Assembly (NCBI RefSeq): GCF_027111295.1
Contig: NZ_CP114287.1
Location: 62,001 to 126,000, forward strand
DNA: 64,000 nt
Direction of reading: 5' to 3'
DNA from: Flavobacterium gelatinilyticum
Lineage (GTDB): Bacteria > Bacteroidota > Bacteroidia > Flavobacteriales > Flavobacteriaceae
Below are positions 16,897-25,935 of this stretch, piece by piece. Within the stretch, counting starts at the first letter, position 1. Every line of letters starts with the position of its first letter. Both the position numbers and the translations under genes were made by a program. The notes under the pieces are model-generated. The model worked only from the letters and a program-made list of their open reading frames with translations. It was not told the DNA's origin and ran no database searches.

Positions 16897-18063
16897 TTAC
16901 TGAACAGCCTGCACAATATATTTTTCCATTGTAGCATATTCTCTGTCCGGTGCAGTATTCGAATTGTAAATGATATTTCCTTTTTTATCTACAATCATAT
17001 AAACAGGAATGCTCGTAATATTAAACTGTTTAATAATAGGACTTTTTCCTGCTTTCAACCCATCACAAACATTAATCCAGTTTAATTTGTTTGCAGCGAT
17101 GTGATTTTTCCATTTTTTATCATTATCATCAAAATTAAAATACACTACTTCCAGCGATTTATCTTTATAAGCATCATAAAGCGCTTTAATTTGAGGTTCC
17201 ATTTGTTTGCAGGGCGTACACCAGGTTGCAGAAAAAGCAATCATATATGGTTTTCCTGATAACGAACTATTGGTGAAATTCTCTCCTTTATCTGTTTTAA
17301 TTTGAAAAACCGGAACCTGTTGTGCAACAGAAGTGTCTGTTTTAGCTTTCAGAAAATCATTTGTTTCTTTATAAAATTCAATTCCAAGAAGATCATTTTG
17401 TAAGAATGGGTTCAGATTTTTAAATATTTCTATCAAAGGCAGTGGATTCCTATGATAAGGATTATTGCGGAAAGATTCATATAGAAATATAAGAGAATAA
17501 AACGAATCCGGATATTTTTTTACTATTTCCAATTGTTTCTCTCGTAACTCAAAAGTCTTTTCTCTGTTCTGCAGCAATCGTATCATGGTGATTTCTTCCG
17601 GTTTATTGTTATCCCAGGATTTTACATCTTCTGCATATTTATCAAAGTATTCTTCATACAGGATATTTTGCTGATTGTAGATGTCATTAGAAACAGAAAC
17701 AGGACGTACAGCATTTGAGAATGCACTTTCAGAACCTGGTTTTGGAGTATTTATATTGATAAAATTCTTTCCGCTGTCCAGTACAAAACGAATGTCGTCA
17801 TTTTTAAATTTTGTTTTATCATGTAAAAACAGCAGCTTGGCCATTTCTGATTTTTTGGTTAACTGGCCTGAAAATTTAAAACTTCCATTTACAACAACAC
17901 AAGAATCTAATTTTACAAATTCATTTAAAGAATAATTGTCGCGGATTTCCAGATAGATTTTTTTCTGAGCCGGATCCTGAACCCGTCCTTCTAAAACAAA
18001 TTGATACTGGGCGAAGGAGTGCTGGAAGATAAATGCACTAAGGATAAGTAATGCTTTTTTCAT
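16897..18063 (-). CDS. Exported TlpA-family thiol-disulfide oxidoreductase with DUF4369-like N-terminus
   Basis: 388 aa. Signal peptide MKKALLILSAFIFQHSFAQ. Residues ~22-110 look like the beta-rich DUF4369 domain common in Bacteroidetes TlpA proteins (FVLEGRVQDPAQKKIYLEIR). Residues ~245-388 are thioredoxin-like with the active-site motif WCTPCK (C282, C285), preceded by SGKPYMIAFSAT and followed by the cis-proline region ITSIPVYMIVDKKG. It should act in the periplasm, tethered or free, keeping cysteines reduced or supporting cytochrome maturation. The gene converges on the quinoprotein operon and is divergent from the SusC-like gene, so it is probably a unit of its own. Its closeness to a cysteine-rich quinoprotein is suggestive only. 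Confidence 0.88.
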   Translation of the reverse strand: MKKALLILSAFIFQHSFAQYQFVLEGRVQDPAQKKIYLEIRDNYSLNEFVKLDSCVVVNGSFKFSGQLTKKSEMAKLLFLHDKTKFKNDDIRFVLDSGKNFININTPKPGSESAFSNAVRPVSVSNDIYNQQNILYEEYFDKYAEDVKSWDNNKPEEITMIRLLQNREKTFELREKQLEIVKKYPDSFYSLIFLYESFRNNPYHRNPLPLIEIFKNLNPFLQNDLLGIEFYKETNDFLKAKTDTSVAQQVPVFQIKTDKGENFTNSSLSGKPYMIAFSATWCTPCKQMEPQIKALYDAYKDKSLEVVYFNFDDNDKKWKNHIAANKLNWINVCDGLKAGKSPIIKQFNITSIPVYMIVDKKGNIIYNSNTAPDREYATMEKYIVQAVQ

Positions 18064-18320
18064 AGTTTATATTGCTTTTGGCGGGGAATAAGAATTATAC
18101 TAAATATAAGAGATTACGGTATAAACTGAAGGTTAATACTATCATAAAAAACATTAGAAATCAGGTTTTAAAATCCGTTTTTTTAGCAATTTTTAAACTG
18201 TTGTTATTAGTAATAATGTTTCGTAATAGCTTTAAAATTACATATACTGTATTTTTAAGTATGTATAACTGAGTTATTGTGTGTGATTTTATTAATATGT
18301 TGTAATAAAGTTAAAAAATG

Positions 18321-18385
18321 GGTAATATAGTATTATCATGTGGTAATATAAGCATTTTCCGTACTTTCAATTTAACATAACTTTA
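18321..18385 (+). promoter_or_regulatory. Shared direct-repeat operator and promoter before the SusC-like gene
   Basis: Two half-sites GGTAATATA start at 18321 and 18342, 21 bp apart. The TAATATA of the second begins at 18344 and a TAACTTTA box, close to the Bacteroidetes -7 consensus TAnnTTTG, begins exactly 34 bp later (18378-18385). The same 21-bp and 34-bp spacings recur at 25857-25921 and 32599-32663. The ATG follows 39 bp after the box. Two half-sites two helical turns apart, placed upstream of the polymerase site, are typical of AraC-type activation. The rest of the intergenic stretch 18064-18423 shows nothing else. Confidence 0.7.
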
Positions 18386-18423
18386 CAAGTGTTAAAAATA
18401 CACTAACCAAATTGTTTAAAGTT

Positions 18424-21417
18424 ATGAAACCAGCCACACATGTTTTTAAAGGTATCGGAGTATCTCATTACAAAGAGAAAATGCTCTATACGATCTTATT
18501 CCTGTTCGTTGCTTTTTGTTCTTTTTCGCAGCAAAAAATCAGCGGTAAAATTACAGATTCCAATAATTTTCCTTTACCGGGTGTATCCGTTTTAGAGAAA
18601 AATACAACCAATGCATCTGCCAGTGATTTCGATGGTAATTTTGAAATTGTTACCAAAGGAAGTAATGTTGTTTTAGTTTTTTCATATATAGGTTTAAAAT
18701 CAAAAGAAGTCAGGACAGATGGCAAAAGAACTCTAAATGTAGTTTTAGAATCTGATGTAAATGAACTGACAGAAGTGGTCTTAATTGGTTACGGTTCGCA
18801 AAAAAAAGGTGATGTAACCAGTGCAATTGCCTCGGTAAAATCAGCTGATTTTGTACAGGGAAATGTACGTGATGCAGCACAGTTAATTCAGGGTAAAGTT
18901 GCAGGACTTACGGTTTCGGCACCTTCGGGAGATCCTACAGAAGGTTCTCAGATTCAGTTAAGAGGATTCTCGTCTATTTCAGGAGGCAGTAATCCTTTGG
19001 TTTTGGTCGACGGAGTTCCGGGCAGCTTAACCACGGTAGCGCCCGAAGATATTGCTTCTATAGATGTTCTTAAGGACGGATCGGCAACGGCAATTTACGG
19101 AACGCGAGGAACAAACGGGGTGGTTATTATAACCACAAAAAGCGGGAGCTTCAATTCGAAACCCACAATCGAATACAATGGTTACTCTACCGTTTCGACT
19201 ATAAGCAATAAGATGAACTTTTTGGATGCGGGACAACTGCGTCAAAAAATGGCCGAAGGCTATACGTTTATTGGCGCAAACAGTCAGGATTTTGGTGCTG
19301 ATACGGATTGGCTCGATGAAATTACCCGCCCTGCTATTACTCAGACTCATAATCTATTATTCAGAGGAGGAAATGATGTAACCAATATGAGTGCTTCTGT
19401 TAACTACAAAGGAGGGGACGGAATATTTTTAAAGTCTGATAACACCAGAATGACCGGAAGAGTCGATGTTAACCATTCTATGTTTGATAAAAGATTAAAA
19501 ACCAATGTAGGCTTTATTGTAAGCGAACAGGTCTACAATGCATTGGGAGACGGAACAAGCTTTAATCCCTACATCTACAGACAGGCATTGATACGAAACC
19601 CTACGGAACCTATTAGAGATGATGCAGGAAAATGGTACGAAAGAGACGTTTATTTTTATGATAATCCGGTAGGATATATTGAAGAAACGGTAGGAGAGAA
19701 CCGAATTAGAAAAACTCGTTTTGATTTTAGCATGAGCTATGATTTTAATGAATATTTTAAAGTAAAAGGAGTATATACCAGAAAAGGAGACTCTACTATC
19801 AGAGGATTTTATCAGACCAAAAACCATGTTTCTACAGTAAAATATGCACAGGACGGATTTGCGACAAGAAGTGCAGAAGATTACCGTGGTAATTATGGCG
19901 AATTTACACTCGATTACAAACAGTCTTTCGGGAAACATAATGTGACAGCACTTGCGGGATATAACTACGAGGATAACGTAACCGAAGGTTTCTGGGCATC
20001 TAACAGACGTTTTCCAACAGATGCTTTTACGTACAATAATATAGGTTCCGGTCAGGGACTTCAGCTGGGCGAAGCAGGAATGGGAAGTTCTAAAAATTCG
20101 AGTACGCTGATTGCCTTTTTTGGACGTATGACGTACAACTATGACAATAGATACCTGCTTATGGCGAGTATCAGACATGAAGGTTCGTCCCGATTTGGAG
20201 AGGATAATAAATGGGGAAATTTCCCCGGGATTTCTGTAGGATGGCGTCTTAACAATGAATCTTTTATGAAAGATATCAAATGGATCGATACAATTAAACT
20301 AAGAGCCGGTTTTGGTATTACGGGAATCAATGCAGGAGAAAATTATCAGTCATTAAGCGGTTTAACCTATGGTGATTATTTTTTAAGTGACGGAAAATGG
20401 ATCAGAGAACTGGTTCCTACCAGAAACGCCAATTCGGATTTAAAATGGGAAAAGAAAGAAGAGCTTAATTTTGGTCTGGACTTCGGCTTTTTTGAAGATC
20501 GTATAAGCGGTGCAATAGATTATTATGAAAGAAGAACCAAAGATGCCCTTATGGATTACAGTGTACCAACACCGCCTTATGTATACGGAACTATAAAAGC
20601 CAACGCTGCCGAAATTAAAAACTCAGGTTTAGAAATCCTTTTAAATGTTACGCCAATCAAAACAAGCAATTTCAGCTGGGTTGCAAACCTGACCTATTCT
20701 ACCAATATCAATAAAGTAGTTTCCTTATCGAATGACAAATTTCAATTAACCAATAACTTTTTTGATACAGGATATACCGGAGAACCTATCCAGATTTCAA
20801 CACACCGTGTTCAGGAAGGACAGCCTATCGGGAATTTCTTTGGTCTGAAAAGTGTCGATATTACCGATGATGGTATCTGGATTATCGAAACACCTGACGG
20901 AAGAAGAATTCCGGCAACCCAGGCTACTACCGAAGACCGTCAGGTTTTAGGAAACGGTCTGCCTAAATCTTATTACAGCATCAACAATACATTACGCTAT
21001 AAAAGCTGGGATTTCAATGTTAATTTAAGAGGAGCACGTGATTACCAGATTCTGAATTTCTCCAGAATGTATTATGAAAACCCTACAATTGCCTACAACA
21101 CTTTAGATACAGCATACGACAAAGTTTACGGTAAAGCAGTATTAAATGATGTACAGCGTTATGTAAGTTATTATGTAGAAGATGGTGACTTCCTGAAAAT
21201 TGATAACATTACCATAGGTTTTACACTTCCTAATGCAGGATTTAAATTCATCGATACACTTCGAATTTATGCTACAGGAAATAATCTGGCCACTTTTACG
21301 AAATACAAAGGAATTGATCCGGAGGTTAACAGAGACGGATTATTTCCGGGTAATGATGACAGAGATAAATATCCTTCTACAAGATCATTTTCAATTGGGC
21401 TAAACATCACACTTTAA
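18424..21417 (+). CDS. SusC/RagA-family TonB-linked outer-membrane transporter
   Basis: 997 aa from the ATG at 18424; an in-frame TTG 12 bp upstream is less likely. A hydrophobic signal sequence (MLYTILFLFVAFCSFSQQ) lies after ~19 extra residues, so the true start might instead be the ATG at 18481. Then come a carboxypeptidase-regulatory-like domain (KISGKITDSNNFPLPGVSVL), the linker VVLIGYGSQKKGDVTSAIAS, the plug domain (LVDGVPGSLTT, then IDVLKDGSATAIYGTRGTNG) and a 22-strand-type barrel ending SIGLNITL. SusC proteins import oligosaccharides or peptides with the SusD lid encoded next. The operator upstream is shared with the hydroxyproline and peptidase operons, so I infer that its cargo is glycopeptide or hydroxyproline-containing peptide. 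Confidence 0.93.
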   Translation: MKPATHVFKGIGVSHYKEKMLYTILFLFVAFCSFSQQKISGKITDSNNFPLPGVSVLEKNTTNASASDFDGNFEIVTKGSNVVLVFSYIGLKSKEVRTDGKRTLNVVLESDVNELTEVVLIGYGSQKKGDVTSAIASVKSADFVQGNVRDAAQLIQGKVAGLTVSAPSGDPTEGSQIQLRGFSSISGGSNPLVLVDGVPGSLTTVAPEDIASIDVLKDGSATAIYGTRGTNGVVIITTKSGSFNSKPTIEYNGYSTVSTISNKMNFLDAGQLRQKMAEGYTFIGANSQDFGADTDWLDEITRPAITQTHNLLFRGGNDVTNMSASVNYKGGDGIFLKSDNTRMTGRVDVNHSMFDKRLKTNVGFIVSEQVYNALGDGTSFNPYIYRQALIRNPTEPIRDDAGKWYERDVYFYDNPVGYIEETVGENRIRKTRFDFSMSYDFNEYFKVKGVYTRKGDSTIRGFYQTKNHVSTVKYAQDGFATRSAEDYRGNYGEFTLDYKQSFGKHNVTALAGYNYEDNVTEGFWASNRRFPTDAFTYNNIGSGQGLQLGEAGMGSSKNSSTLIAFFGRMTYNYDNRYLLMASIRHEGSSRFGEDNKWGNFPGISVGWRLNNESFMKDIKWIDTIKLRAGFGITGINAGENYQSLSGLTYGDYFLSDGKWIRELVPTRNANSDLKWEKKEELNFGLDFGFFEDRISGAIDYYERRTKDALMDYSVPTPPYVYGTIKANAAEIKNSGLEILLNVTPIKTSNFSWVANLTYSTNINKVVSLSNDKFQLTNNFFDTGYTGEPIQISTHRVQEGQPIGNFFGLKSVDITDDGIWIIETPDGRRIPATQATTEDRQVLGNGLPKSYYSINNTLRYKSWDFNVNLRGARDYQILNFSRMYYENPTIAYNTLDTAYDKVYGKAVLNDVQRYVSYYVEDGDFLKIDNITIGFTLPNAGFKFIDTLRIYATGNNLATFTKYKGIDPEVNRDGLFPGNDDRDKYPSTRSFSIGLNITL

Positions 21418-21428
21418 AAATAAAAGAA

Positions 21429-23033
21429 ATGAAAAATCTAGTAAATCAATTGTCTTTCTTTAAAAAGAGCATTTTGTGTTTCGGTTTAGTGGTTATGGCA
21501 TCCTTGTCATTTTCTGCCTGTACCGATTTAAGTGAAGAAGTATTTTCAGAAGTAACCGAATCTAATTTTGTGGCTTCAGAATCTGATATTATAGCCATTA
21601 TGGCTTCTGCCTATACACCGCTGCGATATGTTATGGCCTGGCAGGGTTTATTCGACCTTCAGGAAGAACCTGCAGATGCATTGGTTACCCCAACAAGGCC
21701 AAATGGCTGGGATGATGCCGGAACATATAAAAGAATGCATTTTCATGAATGGACCAAAACCGAATGGCAGCCAAGAAATACCTGGGTTACCTGCTTTAAC
21801 GGAATCAATGCCGCCAACAGGGTTATGCTTCAAATGGAATCCGGTAAATTTCCTATTACCGAAGAACAAAAAACAGCAATTCTGGCCGAAATGAGAGCTG
21901 TAAGAGCCTTATATTATTCTATTCTGGTAGACACACACGGCAATGTTCCTATTATTCCAAATTACAGCGACCAGCTTCCGGTACAAAATACAAGAACCGA
22001 AGTCTATAATTTTATCATAAGCGAATTAAACGAAGTCATTCCTAATTTAGCTTCAAAAGTAGACAAAAGCACTTACGGGCGTATGACACAATGGGCCGCC
22101 TATCATGTACTGGCCAGAGTGTATCTTAATGCTGAGGTATATTCAGGAACTCCGCAATGGCAGAAATGTATTGAAGCCTGCAATAAAATTATAGAAAGCG
22201 GCTTGTTTAAAAAATCAGATTCTTATAAAGCGATTTTTAATGCCACAAACGAAACCAATCCGGAAATGGTTTTTGCCATACCATACGATCAGTTATACGC
22301 TCCGGGTTTCAGCGCACACATGAAAATGTTACTGCCGGGTCACAGACGTGTTTTCGGAATGGAAGCACAGCCTTGGGGCGGTTCAAGCTGTAATCCGCAG
22401 TTTATAGATACCTACAATCCAAAAGATAATCGTTTAGAAGATACCTGGCTTATGGGAAATCAGTACAGTGCAGACGACGGCAGTATCGTATTTGCCTTAA
22501 CGAAAGCCATGCCGAGTATTACTTTCTGCGAAGAAACCGAAGGCTTTAGATGCGGTAAATACCAAATACAAAGAGGAGCAAGAACAGATCTTAATAATGA
22601 TTTCCCTTTCTTACGATACACCGATGTTTTAATGATGAAAGCTGAATGTCTCCTGCGAACAGGTCAAAGCAGTGAAGCCGCCACAATAGTGACAGAAGTA
22701 AGAACCAGATCATTTGATAATGCAGCCGATGCCCTTGTAACAGGAACAGAACTTCAGGCAAACAGCGTATTCAAATACGGTACACTGGCAAAAAACGGAA
22801 CCATCGATCAGTTAGGAGATCAGACTGCTGTTCCGTACGGAAGATTTCTGGATGAATTAGGATGGGAATTTGCAGCGGAGGGAAGAAGAAGAACCGACTT
22901 AATCCGTTTTGGGGTTTATCAGAAAAAAAATTGGTACAACCATGTTCCAAAAGGCGATTATACAACTCTTTTCCCAATTGGATTAGAAGAAATGAACACC
23001 AATAAAAACCTAAAACAAAATCCCGGATATTAA
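21429..23033 (+). CDS. SusD/RagB-family surface lipoprotein
   Basis: 534 aa. Lipoprotein signal ending SLSFSAC (lipidated cysteine at residue 31), then the family features: ESDIIAIMASAYTPLRYVMA, NRVMLQMESGKF, AEMRAVRALYYSILVDTHGN, WAAYHVLARVYLNAEVY, and near the C-terminus RYTDVLMMKAECLLRTGQ and LDELGWEFAAEGRRRTDLIR. It forms the ligand-binding lid on the SusC barrel at the cell surface. It is 11 bp after the SusC-like gene, so the two are one operon. The ligand is not predictable from SusD sequence; neighbours suggest proline-rich glycopeptides. Confidence 0.93.
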   Translation: MKNLVNQLSFFKKSILCFGLVVMASLSFSACTDLSEEVFSEVTESNFVASESDIIAIMASAYTPLRYVMAWQGLFDLQEEPADALVTPTRPNGWDDAGTYKRMHFHEWTKTEWQPRNTWVTCFNGINAANRVMLQMESGKFPITEEQKTAILAEMRAVRALYYSILVDTHGNVPIIPNYSDQLPVQNTRTEVYNFIISELNEVIPNLASKVDKSTYGRMTQWAAYHVLARVYLNAEVYSGTPQWQKCIEACNKIIESGLFKKSDSYKAIFNATNETNPEMVFAIPYDQLYAPGFSAHMKMLLPGHRRVFGMEAQPWGGSSCNPQFIDTYNPKDNRLEDTWLMGNQYSADDGSIVFALTKAMPSITFCEETEGFRCGKYQIQRGARTDLNNDFPFLRYTDVLMMKAECLLRTGQSSEAATIVTEVRTRSFDNAADALVTGTELQANSVFKYGTLAKNGTIDQLGDQTAVPYGRFLDELGWEFAAEGRRRTDLIRFGVYQKKNWYNHVPKGDYTTLFPIGLEEMNTNKNLKQNPGY

Positions 23034-23370
23034 AATCCTGATATAGAATAAATACCGTTTAATTTTAACACATAGAGCATAAATTTACTGTAAACATAAC
23101 TTGTTGGGTGCAATTGATTTTCTATGTAACATTAAAAATCCGTGTCTTCGTGATAACGAATCCGTTTAATCCGCGTCAGAATATAAAATTTTTGAATTAC
23201 ACCTAACGGCTTTGTTTAAAACAGTGAAACGCCTTTTTTAGTTTGCAATATAACTATGTGTTAAATAACTACGGAATTAAAAATTTACAAGTTCGGTTAG
23301 CTTGTAATTATAAGTGGGTGAAAAGCTATTCTTATCTAAGAATGGCTTTTCATTTTAAAACAACAGCACT
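23034..23370. other. Intergenic region after SusD-like gene carrying a dispersed repeat
   Basis: 337 bp without a gene. It holds a dispersed repeat (23101-23209, listed separately) and, after it, GTGAAACGCCTTTTTTA, which recurs after the second repeat copy as GTGAAACACCTTTTTAA (around 40120). Near 23316-23355 an AGCTATTCTTATCTAAG/AATGGCT pair could make a weak hairpin. No clear promoter for the M61 gene was identified. Confidence 0.45.
23101..23209. repeat. Dispersed intergenic repeat, short copy with imperfect terminal inverted repeats
   Basis: The left end TTGTTGGGTGCAATT and the right end AATTACACCTAACGG are imperfect inverted repeats. The element shares its left end (TTTTCTATGTAACATT), its middle (GTCTTCGTGATAACGAATCC) and its right end with the longer copy at 39881-40076, from which it differs by lacking about 84 internal bases. 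It looks like a non-autonomous, MITE-like element or a processed intergenic repeat family. It contains no ORF. Confidence 0.65.
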
Positions 23371-24951
23371 ATGAAACATACTTTAAAAATCATTATTAGT
23401 CTGATTATTTTTCAAACTATTCTATACGGAAAAACAATAGATAAAACGCCGGATAAACCGTTAACGATGAACTATTCGGTTGCTTTCTCAAATCCGGAAT
23501 CCCATTATCTTGACGTAATTCTCGATTTTGAATCGCTTCCGGACGAGCATACCAATCTTGTGCTTCCGGTCTGGACACCCGGCTATTATTTAATTCTGAA
23601 TACACCGCGTTATATTGTAGATTTTGATGTAAAAGATTCAGACGGAAACAAAATTAAATGGAACAAAAAGACCAAAAACTGCTGGACAATCCAAAACGGA
23701 AAAAAATCTAAAATCAGCGTTTCCTACCGGGTTTTTGCTAATAATAAATCGGTTGCAGAATCTTTTGTCGATTCAGAAAAAGCGTTTCTAATGCCCAACA
23801 CTATTTTTATGCACGTAGAAAATGCATTGAATAACCCGGTACAGCTAACGATTACCCCGCATAAAAACTGGACAAAAATTTCAACCGGATTACAGCCCGG
23901 TCAAAAAAACGGTTTTACTTTCACAGCCAAAAATATTGATGCTTTTTATGACAGTCCAATCTATATTGGCAATCAAAAAGTAATCGATTTTAAACACGAA
24001 GGAAAATCCTATTCTCTGGGAATTGCCGTACCACAGGGATTAAACGAAGAAAAATTCACTTCGGATCTCAAAAAAATTATCAGCGCCACAACCGGAATCA
24101 TGAAAAAAGTACCGTATGATTTCTACAGCTTTATTATGATGGAAAAAGGCGGAGACGGTCTCGAACATGCAAACTCTCAGGCCATCTTTACCACAGGAAG
24201 TTTTAACTTTGAAAATAACGATGCCTATGTAGATTTTTTAAATTTTGTAACCCACGAATACTTTCATCTTTACAATGTAAAAGCAATCCGCCCAATAGAA
24301 CTGGGGCCTTTTGATTACAACAAAGAAAATTATACCACCATGCTCTGGGTTTCCGAAGGTTTTACAGTCTATTACGAATACATCATTATGATGAAAGCCG
24401 GGCTGCTCGACGGAAAAAGTGCTTTGAAATACATTACCGAATCTATTAAACGATACGAGAATATAGAAGGAAGCCGTCACATGTCACTTTCCCGCTCAAG
24501 TTTTGATATCTGGCTAAACTTTTTTAATCATGAAAGCAATGCACAGGAAACTACAATTTCGTATTACAACAAAGGCCCCGTAATAGGTTTTTTACTCGAT
24601 TTAGAAATAAGAAACAATACACAAAACAAAAAATCATTAGACGATGTCATGCGCTTTTTGTACAATGAATATTATGAAAAGAAAGGCAGAGGATTTACCG
24701 AAGAAGAGTTCTGGCAGATTTCTGAACAAACGGCTGGTAAAAAACTAACCGAAATAAAATCCTATGTCGAAACCACAGCCGAAATCGACTATCAAAAATA
24801 TGCCCGTTATGCCGGACTTCAAATAGACCTGACTCCCGGAAAAACATTCGGAACAAATAAAAATCTGACCGAAAAAAGTTTTGAGTTAAAAGAATTACCA
24901 AAAAGTACAGCTTTACAGCTCGAAATCAGAAAATCGGTTTTTAACTTTTAA
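23371..24951 (+). CDS. M61-family (glycyl aminopeptidase-like) exported metallopeptidase
   Basis: 526 aa. Signal peptide MKHTLKIIISLIIFQTILYG. The N-terminal beta domain contains DEHTNLVLPVWTPGYYLI; the catalytic part has DGLEHANSQAIFTTG and the zinc motif HEYFH in FVTHEYFHLYNVKAIRP, followed by LWVSEGFTVYYEY with the third ligand glutamate. M61 peptidases act on N-terminal Gly/Ala peptides. The usual C-terminal PDZ domain is largely missing: the protein stops shortly after GLQIDLTPGKTFGTNK, shorter than the ~600 residues common in the family. It lies between the SusD-like gene and the convergent AraC gene (3-bp gap), so it is probably transcribed with SusCD and trims imported peptides in the periplasm. 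Confidence 0.85.
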   Translation: MKHTLKIIISLIIFQTILYGKTIDKTPDKPLTMNYSVAFSNPESHYLDVILDFESLPDEHTNLVLPVWTPGYYLILNTPRYIVDFDVKDSDGNKIKWNKKTKNCWTIQNGKKSKISVSYRVFANNKSVAESFVDSEKAFLMPNTIFMHVENALNNPVQLTITPHKNWTKISTGLQPGQKNGFTFTAKNIDAFYDSPIYIGNQKVIDFKHEGKSYSLGIAVPQGLNEEKFTSDLKKIISATTGIMKKVPYDFYSFIMMEKGGDGLEHANSQAIFTTGSFNFENNDAYVDFLNFVTHEYFHLYNVKAIRPIELGPFDYNKENYTTMLWVSEGFTVYYEYIIMMKAGLLDGKSALKYITESIKRYENIEGSRHMSLSRSSFDIWLNFFNHESNAQETTISYYNKGPVIGFLLDLEIRNNTQNKKSLDDVMRFLYNEYYEKKGRGFTEEEFWQISEQTAGKKLTEIKSYVETTAEIDYQKYARYAGLQIDLTPGKTFGTNKNLTEKSFELKELPKSTALQLEIRKSVFNF

Positions 24952-24954
24952 AAT

Positions 24955-25797
24955 CTAAAACTGCAAGCGGTACTGCGAAGGCGAAACACCTTTAAGTTCT
25001 TTAAACTTTCGGTTAAAATTGGCAATGTCCTGAAAGCCGCACAATTCAGATATAGAAGCGATCGACAAATCCTTCTTATTATGCAAAAGCTTGCAGGCAT
25101 TTTCAATCCGGATCTGAATCAGAAATTCAAAAAAAGTTTTGTTTGTTCTTTTCTTAAAATAACGGCAGAATGCGTTCTTACTCATATTGGCCCTGTCAGC
25201 GACTTCTTCGAGCGTAATATTCTGATGATAATTTTCGATCGCATATTCAAAAACAGCACTCATGCGCCGGCCTTCATCATCCGTATATTTTTTCTTGTAC
25301 ACAAAAGAAGAAAGCGGCGTTTTATCCGAAGAAATAATAATATTGATGATCTTTAAAAAAGAAGCAATCCTTTGAATCTTGTTCTGCTTTTTCAGTTTTG
25401 CAAAGTGGTGTATGATTTTTTTCTGATTAGACAAAATCTTCATTCCGTATTCTGATTCCTTAAAAAAATCATCAACACTGCTCATATCATTAAGCGTGAA
25501 AAAGTCTTTCCCGAAAGATGTTTTTGTAAAGAACAAAGTAAGCATAACAGACTCCGGACTTGCCTCTGGATTGCTCCTGAAAACATGAGGAATATTTTCG
25601 CCAATTACTAAAATATCATCTTCTTTATAATCGTTTATAGAGTCTCCAACTATCAGTGTTCCGGAACCTTTTAAGATATAACTTATCTGAATTTCTTCGT
25701 GCTGGTGAAGCTGGTCATAGAAAATCCGTTCTATATCTTCCTGGTAAATAAGAGCTTCTCTGTCGTTTTTTGGTATTTTGAATGGTAGGATTTTCAA
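24955..25797 (-). CDS. AraC-family regulator with cupin sensor domain
   Basis: 280 aa. Residues ~25-90 are a cupin fold (HQHEEIQISYILKGSGTLIV, then DDILVIGENIPHVFRSN) that senses a small molecule. The C-terminal ~100 residues hold the two AraC helix-turn-helix units (ITLEEVADRANMSKNAFCRY and SIASISELCGFQDIANFNRK, ending LKGVSPSQYRLQF). It is transcribed away from the hydroxyproline catabolic operon; the 138-bp region between them carries one of three identical-architecture operator sites. I infer that it activates that operon, the SusC-like gene and the S9 peptidase operon in response to hydroxyproline or a pathway intermediate. No copy of the half-site pattern faces its own start. Confidence 0.9.
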   Translation of the reverse strand: MKILPFKIPKNDREALIYQEDIERIFYDQLHQHEEIQISYILKGSGTLIVGDSINDYKEDDILVIGENIPHVFRSNPEASPESVMLTLFFTKTSFGKDFFTLNDMSSVDDFFKESEYGMKILSNQKKIIHHFAKLKKQNKIQRIASFLKIINIIISSDKTPLSSFVYKKKYTDDEGRRMSAVFEYAIENYHQNITLEEVADRANMSKNAFCRYFKKRTNKTFFEFLIQIRIENACKLLHNKKDLSIASISELCGFQDIANFNRKFKELKGVSPSQYRLQF

Positions 25798-25856
25798 TGA
25801 ATAGTTTTTTTGTTTATGTAAATATTGTCAAAAAAAAAATAGTACACAATAGATGT

Positions 25857-25921
25857 GCTAATATAGTCCTGATATAGGATAATAATGACAAAGACGCCTT
25901 TTTGATTAAAACCTATTTTTG
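25857..25921 (+). promoter_or_regulatory. Shared direct-repeat operator and promoter before the hydroxyproline operon
   Basis: Half-sites GCTAATATAG (from 25857) and GATAATAATG (from 25878) are 21 bp apart. A TATTTTTG box, an exact match to TAnnTTTG, lies at 25914-25921, exactly 34 bp after the TAAT of the second half-site and 14 bp before the ATG at 25936. Same layout as at 18321 and 32599. Its position next to the divergent AraC gene makes this the most likely primary binding site. Confidence 0.75.
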
Positions 25922-25935
25922 ATAAAAATTAAGAT

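Noticed and set aside
18072..18272. 66-codon open frame in the region before the SusC-like gene
   Set aside because: Lys/Ile/Leu-rich product of AT-rich DNA without family features.
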